Of a stretch of 64,000 bases of DNA, positions 42,730 to 51,200 are shown in pieces (position 1 is the stretch's first letter; every line of letters starts with the position of its first letter). The DNA is from JBBQNY01 sp038255255 (GTDB taxonomy: Bacteria; Pseudomonadota; Gammaproteobacteria; Xanthomonadales; Ahniellaceae): contig JBBSLL010000003.1 of the NCBI GenBank assembly GCA_038255255.1, positions 1 to 64,000 on the forward strand. Direction: 5' to 3'. A model generated the notes under the pieces. That model ran no database searches. It was not told the origin of the DNA and was given only the letters and a program-made list of their open reading frames with translations. The translations under genes and the position numbers were made by a program.

Positions 42730-43431
42730 TCAGTCCATGATCGACAGGTCGATGTCGAGGGCGGCACGCAACTCTTCCAGCTCTGCGCTCAGGTCTTCAC
42801 GGCTACCGACTGTCGCGAGCAGTTCCAGTCGGGTCAATTGGCGCATGCGTGAACGAAGTCGATAGAGCTGCACCGCCACAGTGTTGCGCCGCAGGCCCAA
42901 CTCGTCGGCCACCGCCGCAATCTCCGCGCTGTCCGCGCGCCCATCCATGCAACTCCACAGGCGCTCGAATTGCAGCCCCTTGCCGGCCTCGACGCATTCC
43001 GACTTCAATCTACTCCGCGCCCTCTCGAGAATGACGCCGAGCCACGACCGGATGAACGCCCTCTCGGGCGAATCGGTTGCCGTCGCTTCGTCCTGACAAT
43101 CGAGGTCCACATGCTGCGCACCGCCGCCACGTTTCTGCGCAAGCTCCTGGTCGCGGGCGTCGAGCAGAAAGCGTCGCAGTGCGGTCAATACCAGCGCCCT
43201 GAATCGTCCGCGCTCGGGCGACGCGTCCGCGTACCAGCCGCGTTCGAGGAAACGCGCAAAGAACTCCTGGGTCAGATCCTCGGCGTCGGATGGCCGGTAT
43301 CCATGACGTCGCACGAAGGCGAGCACGGGAGGACGATACGCACGGCACAATGCCTCGAGCGCGGGACGCGCCGTCGGCGAATCGCCGCTAGCGTCTGCAA
43401 TCAGACTCCATCGAGTGGTGTTGAAGCGCAC
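42730..43431 (-). CDS. ECF-type RNA polymerase sigma factor, kinase-associated
   Basis: A 233-residue sigma-70 family protein. The N-terminus FNTTRWSLI and region 2 (LCRAYRPPVLAFVRRHGYRP, DAEDLTQEFFARFLERGWY) match the group common in Planctomycetes and Acidobacteria. A region-4 helix-turn-helix is in IAAVADELGLRRNTVAVQLYRLRSRMR. I chose GTG 43431 because GGAG sits 5 nt upstream and family members begin just before this motif; a TTG at 43530 is possible. It is the first member of an operon with a sigma-like protein and a Ser/Thr kinase, whose phosphorylation could control it. No classical anti-sigma gene is adjacent. Confidence 0.82.
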   Translation of the reverse strand: MRFNTTRWSLIADASGDSPTARPALEALCRAYRPPVLAFVRRHGYRPSDAEDLTQEFFARFLERGWYADASPERGRFRALVLTALRRFLLDARDQELAQKRGGGAQHVDLDCQDEATATDSPERAFIRSWLGVILERARSRLKSECVEAGKGLQFERLWSCMDGRADSAEIAAVADELGLRRNTVAVQLYRLRSRMRQLTRLELLATVGSREDLSAELEELRAALDIDLSIMD

Positions 43432-43526
43432 CTTTTCTCCCCCACGCCCGCCCCCGACATCACAACGCGGCGGCTGCAAGCCGTCGCGCAGTCGATCCGA
43501 GCATACTCGCGCCGAGATTGCCGCAT

Positions 43527-44180
43527 TCAATTGACGTGGAACAGCGAAACGCGCGGATCCGGGGCGTGGCGGGTGCGGGTGTGGCCGTAGCGTTGCGGCC
43601 TGCTCCCGCGGGACTGGGTCAGCGCTTCAATCCAATGTGCTCGCGTAAGGCCAGTTTCTGCCACCGACACGTTGGCAAAATCCGCGGCGACCTGGCGAAA
43701 CCGGCAGAAGTCTTCGTACACCGCCAGATCTTCGCGCACGAGCTGCAGCGTGACATCGATCAGCACTGCGTCATCGAGGCGTCCGACGACGGGCAGGTCA
43801 TCGGGAATCAGGTCGTTTTTGTCGGCAAGGTAATCGTGGACCGTGCGCAGGTAACGCAGCAGGTCTTCGTCGGCCCCCCATGCCGCGTCTGCCGCCAGCG
43901 CATCGAGTCGAGTCAGCGACGCAAGGCGTGATGTGACGAATGCCGGCTGCCCACCGTCCGGATAGCGATCGAGCGCGCGCTGTGCCGCCGTCGCCATCTG
44001 GTCGAGCGTCAGCGCAGGCGACTCCGGACTGAGTGCCCGCAACGCTCCATTGAAGCGTTCGAGGCCTTCCGCCTGCATCTCGTAATCACCGATCCGATGG
44101 CCGCGCTTCGGCGTAAGCGTGAGGAAATCCAGAAAGCCGTGCGGGTAGGTCATGCTGCTTCGAAGGGGAGCTGCGCTCAT
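43527..44180 (-). CDS. DUF1232 (YkvA-like) domain protein
   Basis: A 217-residue protein without a clear signal peptide. The recognisable part is YLADKNDLIPDDLPVVGRLDDAVLID (about residues 118-143), the core of the YkvA/DUF1232 family, whose function is unknown. The N-terminal half is helical and acidic (YEMQAEGLERFNGALRALSP). It lies directly upstream of the sigma factor gene and may be the first gene of that operon. It is divergent from the GlcG-like lipoprotein, with 194 bp between. Confidence 0.7.
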   Translation of the reverse strand: MSAAPLRSSMTYPHGFLDFLTLTPKRGHRIGDYEMQAEGLERFNGALRALSPESPALTLDQMATAAQRALDRYPDGGQPAFVTSRLASLTRLDALAADAAWGADEDLLRYLRTVHDYLADKNDLIPDDLPVVGRLDDAVLIDVTLQLVREDLAVYEDFCRFRQVAADFANVSVAETGLTRAHWIEALTQSRGSRPQRYGHTRTRHAPDPRVSLFHVN

Positions 44181-44374
44181 TTGTCTTGTCCGCTGAGGGG
44201 GGCAACAGGTGTATTCGGTAAACGACGGGCGCGATTACACGTCCCCATGAGCCCCAGACCGATTGCGCGTCGTTCATCAGGGAGTGGCGCACTTGCCACG
44301 TCGCCTGCCTGCCCGGGTATGATCGGAGCAACGGGAGCCATCGCCGATGTCGCAGACATCCCGATGAAGGGGGA

Positions 44375-46426
44375 ATGATGGGGTCGAGGTCGAACCACGG
44401 CTGCGTAGCGCGCAGAGTCCTGATCGGCGCACTCACGTGCGCACTGGTGGCGTGCGGCGGTGGAGGAAACTCCGGCAGTCCCGTCGGCACCGCGCCCGCC
44501 CCGGCTCCCGGACCCACCGCGCCGGTCGAATGCACCGGGTCCTGCGTCAACTCCACTTCGTTCCTGACCACGGCTGAAGTCGGCGCCGTGATTGCACAGG
44601 CAGTTAACGAGGCCTCGGCGCAGAATGCGCGCGCCACGATCGCCGTGGTCGATCGCGTCGGCAATGTCCTCGGCGTGTATCGCATGCAGGGTGCCGGCAC
44701 GACGGCCACCATCACGTCGGGACGGGGCGTCACCGGCGGGCTCGAGAACATCTCGAACATTCCGACCGAACTCGCCGCCATCTCGAAGGCCGTTACCGGA
44801 GCCTATCTTTCCTCCGAAGGCAACGCGTTCTCGACACGGACCGCCAGCCAGATCGTGCAGCAGCATTTCAACCCCGGCGAAGTCGGCGGCCCGAGTGGCC
44901 CGCTGTTCGGCGTGCAGTTCTCACAGCTCGTGTGCTCCGACCTCATCGCCCTGCCTGGTCCGGTGCTCGGCCTGATCGGGTTCGCGGGCTCGCTCACGTT
45001 CGGACCCAAGCCCGCGCCTTTGGGGCTGTCCGCCGATCCCGGAGGCCTGCCGCTCTACAAGGACGGCACATTGGTTGGCGGGATCGGCGTGCTCGCCGAC
45101 GGCATCTATGGCCTGGATCTCAACGTTGCCGACGTGGATCGCGATATCGACGAACTGATCGCGACCGCCGGCTCGTTCGGCTTTGGTGCGCCCCTCGAAA
45201 GGCGCGGCGATCGCATCACGGTCGATGGCAAGACATTCCGCTTCAGCGATGTGGACTTCACGAATCTTGCGCGCGACCCGGCCACCGCGCCCGGCCTGGC
45301 GACGCTCACTCCTGCGACTGGTGCGCTGCTCGATGTTCCGCTGTTCTTCGTCGCCGCCAATGGCATTGTCCGCGGGACCGTCTTCGGCGAAGCCGCATCG
45401 GGCATCCGTCCCGATACGGAGTTCTTTCCTGGACGCGATGCATTCGTTCTCGCCGGCACCTTCGGCGAAAATCGCTTCCCGCCGCGGGGAGCGATCGGCG
45501 TCGTAGGCGGTTCGCTCACGCAGGCCGAGGTGCAGGCGATTCTCGACCAGGCACTCGGCGTCGCTAACCAGGCTCGCGCCCAGATCCGGCGGCCCACCAA
45601 TTCCCAGATGCGTGCATCGATCTCGGTGGTCGATGTCAGCGGCAGCGTCCTGGGGATTGTCCGGACTCGCGACGCGCCCATGTTCGGTCTCGACGTGTCC
45701 CTGCAGAAGGCGCGCACTGCGCTCCTGTTCTCGCATCCGAACACCGCCGCGGACCTCGCCGCGACGCCGGATGCCGTGTATCTCAATCCTGATGGCACGC
45801 CAGGTTCCACGCGCATAAGGTTTGCCGACTACGTCGCGGATGCGCGGGGCTTCTTCGGCTTGCCTACTTTGTTCGGCGATGGGATCTGGGCGTTTACGCC
45901 TCGCGCGGTCGGCAACATTGCACGGCCGTTCTCCCCGGACGGCGTTCCCAACACCCGCCACGGCCCGTTGTCCAAGCCGATTGCGCAGTGGAGCCCCTTC
46001 TCGACCGGGCTGCAGCTCGACCTCGTTTACAACAAGATCGCTTCGATACTCGGGGCCTACATTGGCTTCCGCGATGGTGCCCTGAATGCGCCCCAGGCGC
46101 TGCTCATGGCGACCGGCAACTGCACCGGACTGCCGAATGGTCGCGCGCGCAATGGCATCCAGATTTTCCCGGGCGGCGTGCCGATCTATCGGGGTGAAAC
46201 GCTGGTTGGCGCTGTCGGCGTATCCGGCGACGGTATCGACCAGGACGATATGGTCGCCGCCCTCGGGCTCGCACGCGCGTCCGCACAGGTCGGTGGCATC
46301 GGGCACGCACCCAGCGCGCGGCGCTCCGATCAACTCGTGCCGCAGGGCGCGCGGCTGCGCTACGTTCAGTGCCCGCAGGCGCCGTTCCTCAACTCGCAGG
46401 ACTCCAACGTGTGCGCGGGGTTGTGA
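44375..46426 (+). CDS. Lipoprotein with tandem GlcG/HbpS-like domains
   Basis: A 683-residue exported lipoprotein. The signal peptide ends in a lipobox (LVAC, Cys27), followed by a Gly/Pro/Ala linker. Two GlcG/HbpS-like regions follow: about 65-240 (TTAEVGAVIAQAVNEASAQN, ATIAVVDRVGNVLGVYRM) and about 380-640 (LTQAEVQAILDQALGVANQA, ASISVVDVSGSVLGIVRT). HbpS-type domains can bind heme, but ligand residues cannot be confirmed here. GGVPIYRGETLVGAVGVSGDG is the typical C-terminal signature. ATG 44378 suits the AAGGGGG ribosome-binding site slightly better. It is followed 1 bp later by an outer-membrane barrel and then a decaheme cytochrome. Confidence 0.83.
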   Translation: MMGSRSNHGCVARRVLIGALTCALVACGGGGNSGSPVGTAPAPAPGPTAPVECTGSCVNSTSFLTTAEVGAVIAQAVNEASAQNARATIAVVDRVGNVLGVYRMQGAGTTATITSGRGVTGGLENISNIPTELAAISKAVTGAYLSSEGNAFSTRTASQIVQQHFNPGEVGGPSGPLFGVQFSQLVCSDLIALPGPVLGLIGFAGSLTFGPKPAPLGLSADPGGLPLYKDGTLVGGIGVLADGIYGLDLNVADVDRDIDELIATAGSFGFGAPLERRGDRITVDGKTFRFSDVDFTNLARDPATAPGLATLTPATGALLDVPLFFVAANGIVRGTVFGEAASGIRPDTEFFPGRDAFVLAGTFGENRFPPRGAIGVVGGSLTQAEVQAILDQALGVANQARAQIRRPTNSQMRASISVVDVSGSVLGIVRTRDAPMFGLDVSLQKARTALLFSHPNTAADLAATPDAVYLNPDGTPGSTRIRFADYVADARGFFGLPTLFGDGIWAFTPRAVGNIARPFSPDGVPNTRHGPLSKPIAQWSPFSTGLQLDLVYNKIASILGAYIGFRDGALNAPQALLMATGNCTGLPNGRARNGIQIFPGGVPIYRGETLVGAVGVSGDGIDQDDMVAALGLARASAQVGGIGHAPSARRSDQLVPQGARLRYVQCPQAPFLNSQDSNVCAGL

Positions 46427-46427
46427 C

Positions 46428-48254
46428 ATGACACGCCATCCAAAGCGCAGCCATCAGCTGGCTCTCTGCATCGCCGGCGCGTTCGCTCCTCTCGCCTTCA
46501 GCGCCCAAGTCGGCGCCAGCGATTTCTCCGTACCTGCCAGTGGCCTTTTCAACTTCGCGGCACTGCTACCGGCCGAGACATACGATCCCTTCAGCGCGCC
46601 TCCACGACGTCGACCGGGACATCCGGTCGAGCGTCGCATCGAAGATCCCGATCCGAACCCGGACAATGTCGAGCCGGCGCCGGTCGACCAGGTGGGCGAG
46701 TTCGTACCGTTGCCGGATCGCTGGCGCATCATGCAGACGCTGGGGTTCAAGTACCCGTGGTACGACCCGTATAACCAGAATATCTGGAAGGGCGACATCC
46801 CGATCCACGGCAAGGACTGGTTCCTGAGCCTCGTGGGTATTTCCGACACCATCATCGAGCCGCGCTCGATCCCGACGCCCGTCGGCATCACGTCGACCCA
46901 GAACCCTGGCGACAACGACATTTTCTCGGGCATCGACCAGACGATCTTCGCGCAGACGTTCCTGGTCGGCTTCGTCTACTTCAAGGGCGACACCACGTTC
47001 AAGCCACCCGATTGGGAATACCGCGCCACGCTCGGCTTCCAGTACAACCGCGTCGACGTCGATGACGTGCGGATCCTCCAGGTTGATCCTCGACTCGGCA
47101 ACGATCGCAACGACTACTTCGTGGCCGTGCAGGAGCTGTTCGTTGACCGGCACCTGCGCAACGTGTCGGACCGCTACGATTTCGACGCGTTCCGCTTCGG
47201 TATCCAGCCCTTCTCCACCGACTTCCGCGGATTCCTGTTCCAGGACATCCAGTTCGGTGCGCGGCTGTTCGGCAACCGGGACAACAACAAGTGGCAGTAC
47301 AACCTCGCCTGGTTCCGCCGGGTCGAGAAGGACCTCAATTCGGGGCTCAACGACGTGTCGGAGGGGCTGCGCGACGACGACGTGGTGATCGCCAACCTCT
47401 ATCGGCAGGACTGGCCGGCCATCGGCTTCGTCTCGCAGGGGACGGTGGTTTACAACCGCAATCGCGAAGACGAGTTCTTCTTCGATTCAAACGGATTCAT
47501 TGCGCGACCCTCGTCGCTCGGCACGGAGCAGCCGCGTGAATACGACGTGGTGTACCTCGGCTACAACGGTGACGGGCACTTCGGGCGCCTGAACCTCACG
47601 GTCAGCGCGTACGCCGCGCTGGGCGACAACGACAACACCTTCACCGGACGCAACTCGGACATCGAGGCGGGATTCGTAGCCGCCGAAGCGTCGATGGACT
47701 TCGACTGGATCCGCGCGCGCGCTTCGGTCGCCTGGTCTTCGGGCGACGACGATCCGTTCGACGACGTTTCGCAAGGCTTCGATGCGATCTTCGAGAACCC
47801 GATCTTCGCCGGTGCGGATACCAGCTACTGGATACGCCAGAACATCCCTCTGATCGGCGGCGGCGGCGTCGCACTGGCGGGGCGCAACTCGATGATTCCG
47901 AGCCTGCGCTCCTCGCGCGAGCTGGGGCAGTCGAATTTCGAGAACCCGGGACTCCGCCTGATCGGTATTGGCGCCGACTTCGACCTGGCGCCGGAGCACC
48001 GGGTGTCGGTCAATGTCAACGAACTCTGGTTCGACGACACTGCCGTACTCGAAGTCGCGCGCAACCAGAGTCCGATCGACCGGAGCATCGGCACCGACAT
48101 TTCCGCTGCATGGATCTGGCGGCCCTTCATGACGCAGAACGTCGTGGTGAGACTGTCGGCCGCGCTGCTCGAGCCGGGCGATGGCCTCAAGGACCTGTAC
48201 GGCGACGACGACAGCTATTACTCGATTCTCGGCAACGTCACCCTCAACTTCTGA
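46428..48254 (+). CDS. Large predicted outer-membrane beta-barrel protein
   Basis: A 608-residue exported protein. The signal peptide is MTRHPKRSHQLALCIAGAFA to about FSAQVGAS. A Pro-rich, acidic segment (residues 45-85) follows, then about 500 residues of alternating strands rich in Asp, Asn and aromatics (WQYNLAWFRRV, VVYLGYNGDGHFGRLNLTVSAYA, VVVRLSAALLEPG), ending ILGNVTLNF with a terminal Phe. The WYDPYNQNIWKGDIPIHGKD block looks conserved but I cannot name the family. Located between a periplasm-facing lipoprotein and a decaheme cytochrome, it could be the barrel of a porin-cytochrome conduit. Confidence 0.78.
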   Translation: MTRHPKRSHQLALCIAGAFAPLAFSAQVGASDFSVPASGLFNFAALLPAETYDPFSAPPRRRPGHPVERRIEDPDPNPDNVEPAPVDQVGEFVPLPDRWRIMQTLGFKYPWYDPYNQNIWKGDIPIHGKDWFLSLVGISDTIIEPRSIPTPVGITSTQNPGDNDIFSGIDQTIFAQTFLVGFVYFKGDTTFKPPDWEYRATLGFQYNRVDVDDVRILQVDPRLGNDRNDYFVAVQELFVDRHLRNVSDRYDFDAFRFGIQPFSTDFRGFLFQDIQFGARLFGNRDNNKWQYNLAWFRRVEKDLNSGLNDVSEGLRDDDVVIANLYRQDWPAIGFVSQGTVVYNRNREDEFFFDSNGFIARPSSLGTEQPREYDVVYLGYNGDGHFGRLNLTVSAYAALGDNDNTFTGRNSDIEAGFVAAEASMDFDWIRARASVAWSSGDDDPFDDVSQGFDAIFENPIFAGADTSYWIRQNIPLIGGGGVALAGRNSMIPSLRSSRELGQSNFENPGLRLIGIGADFDLAPEHRVSVNVNELWFDDTAVLEVARNQSPIDRSIGTDISAAWIWRPFMTQNVVVRLSAALLEPGDGLKDLYGDDDSYYSILGNVTLNF

Positions 48255-48267
48255 CCGGAGCTGCAAG

Positions 48268-51200
48268 ATGCTTCCTGGCTCATGCGGAACGCCGCACCCA
48301 AGCTCCTCTCCCAACCGGAGAGTGGTGGGGGTGGGGAGCGCCCGAAGCACATGTCGCGTGCTTTCGGTGTTGCTGCTGCTCACCGCAGGCGTCACCCATG
48401 CCGCCGAAGACGAGGCGATCGAGCGGACTTACGTCACCGCGGCACCCGCACCCGCGCACCAGTCGCGCGCCGAAGCCGACACCAAGAGCGAAGGCTGCGT
48501 GACCTGCCATACCGCGAGCGATGCGGCATCGATGCACGCGAGCCCCTCGGTGGTGCTGGGTTGCACCGACTGCCACGGTGGCAATGCGCAGGTGCGGGGC
48601 CCGGGCGGCGAAGGCGCCAACAAGCGCCATGCCATCGGTTCCATCAATCCTCTGAAGGCGGAATACGACAGCCACGTGCATGTTCCGAAGCTGCCCTACT
48701 CGCCCGCTTATTTCGATGCGATGGAAAAGGCGCACGTGCTGCCGGCGTTTCCCGATCGTTGGCTATACCCGGCCAGTCGCAACCCCGAGGGCAGCAACGC
48801 CGACCTGCTGGCCGAGTCGCCCGAATTCGTGCGATTCATCAACCCGGGCGACCTGCGCATTGCCGCCGAGTCCTGCGGCGCTTGCCACATGGAAATCGTC
48901 AAGGCGAACCAGACCAGCCTCATGGCAACCAGCGCCATGCTCATGGGAGGCGCCAGCTACAACAATGGCATCCTGCCGTACAAGCGCTACATCCTCGGCG
49001 AGTACTACACACGCGACGGCAAGTGGGGGTCGATCGCAGGGCCGGAAAAGCCGACGTCCGAGATGGCGCTGGGCATCCTGGAGAAACTCGTGCCATTGCC
49101 GGCATGGGAAACCATTCCCCCGGCCGACATTTTCCGCGTGTTCGAGCGCGGTGGCCGCAACATCGGTTCGAGCTTCGGCGAAACCGGCCTGCCCAATTCC
49201 CTCGGCCTCACGCAGCGGCTCGAGGAACCCGGTCGCGTCGATATCCGCCAGTCGAATCGCGGCGCGGGCACGGGTAGCCGCATCGCGGTACCGGTGCTCA
49301 ACATCCACAAGACGCGCCTCAACGACCCCCACCTCTGGTTCCTCGGAACCAATGACAACCCGGGTGATTTCCGGTCGTCGGGATGCACGGCGTGCCATGT
49401 CACCTACGCCAACGATCGCGATCCCCGGCACTCCGCGGTGTGGGCGAAGTACGGCAACCGCGGCGAATCTCAGCAGGTCGACCCGACCATTCCGCGCGGC
49501 GAGCCCGGCCATCCGATCCGCCACGTGTTCACGCGCGCGATCCCGTCGAGCCAGTGCATGAGCTGCCACATGCATCAGCCGAACATGTTCATCAACACCA
49601 TGCTCGGCTACATCATGTGGGACTACGAGTCCGACGCCGCCGCGATGTGGCCGGCGAAGGAGTTCACTCCAAACGACTCGCAGACGCGCGCGATCAATCA
49701 CCGCAATCCCGAGGAAGCGGCGATCCGCGGCAAGTGGGCCGACCCCGATTTCCTGCAGGACGTCTCGTTGAACAACCCGCTGCTCAAGGACACGCAGTTC
49801 GCCGACTACCACGGCCACGGCTGGAACTTCCGCGCGGTGTTCAAACGCGATCGACAGGGCCACCTGCTCGACGACGAAGGAGCGAAGATCGACGAGCAGG
49901 ATCCGAAGAAGCTCGAAAAGGCCGTGCACCTCTCGTCGATCCACGTCGATGTCGGCATGCAGTGCGTGGATTGCCATTACGCGCAGGACGCGCATTCGAA
50001 CGGCCATATCGTCGGTGAGGTCGCCGCGGGCGTCGAGATCCAGTGCCAGGACTGCCACGGCACGCCCGACGCACGGCCCACTCTGAAAACTTCGGGACCG
50101 ATGGCGCCAAAGGCCGGTCGCAACCTCACGCTGATCCGCAATCCCGACGGCAAGCGGCGCTTCGAGTGGCGTGGCGACCGCCTGATCCAGCGGTCGGCGA
50201 CCACGCCCGGACTCGAATGGGAAGTGAGCCAGCTCGTCGATACCTCGACGCCTGCGGCGTCCGCCTACAACGTCCGCGCCGACCGTGCGCACACGATGTC
50301 GCGCAACACCACCACGCTGGCTTACGGTACCTCGGTCGCGAAGTCCGACCGTGCGCACGACGTCGACAAGATGCTCTGCTACACCTGCCACACCTCGTGG
50401 ACCACGAGTTGCGGAGGCTGCCACCTCCCGATCCAGGCCAACTGGAAGAGCAAGCGCAATCACTACGAGGGCGGCGAAGCGCGCAATTACGCCACCTACA
50501 ACCCGCAGGTCGCGCGCGACGATCTGTTCCAGCTCGGCGTGCACGGCGAAGTGAAGGGCTACAAGATCGCGCCTGTGCGTTCTTCGTCGGCGCTGGTGCT
50601 GTCCTCCACGAACATCAACCGCGAGCGCATCTACATCCAGCAGCCGCCGATCGCGGCGTCGGGGCACAGCTCCCAGGCGTTCGCACCGCACTACCCGCAC
50701 ACCGAGCGGCGCACCGAAACCAAGCAGTGCAGCGATTGCCATCTGTCGCGCGCGGGCGACAACAACGCGATCATGGCCCAGTTGCTTCTGCAGGGCACCC
50801 GCTTTGCGGACTTCATGGGCTTCAATGCCTGGGTCGGTGGCGACGGCGAAATCAACGCCGTGGTCGTGACCGAGTGGGATGAGCCGCAAGCGGTGATCGG
50901 CTCCTACCTGCAGCGGTACGCCTATCCCGACCGATTCGCGAAACACAAGGCGACCGGCGGTCTGCTGAAGGAAGCGTATGCGCATCGGGCCGGCGAGGCC
51001 AACTGCATCCAGCTGCGCGGAGAGTATCTCTACGTCGCAGAGGGCACGCGCGGGACGCAGGTCTACGATGTGGCGAGTATCGCCAACAAGGGCATCTCGC
51101 AGCGCGTCATCACGTCGCCCTTCGGCCCGCTTGGCCAGTCGACCCGCATCAAGTCGCGCAATGCGACCTGCGCCGCGCTTGCCACGACCCAGCCCGTGCA

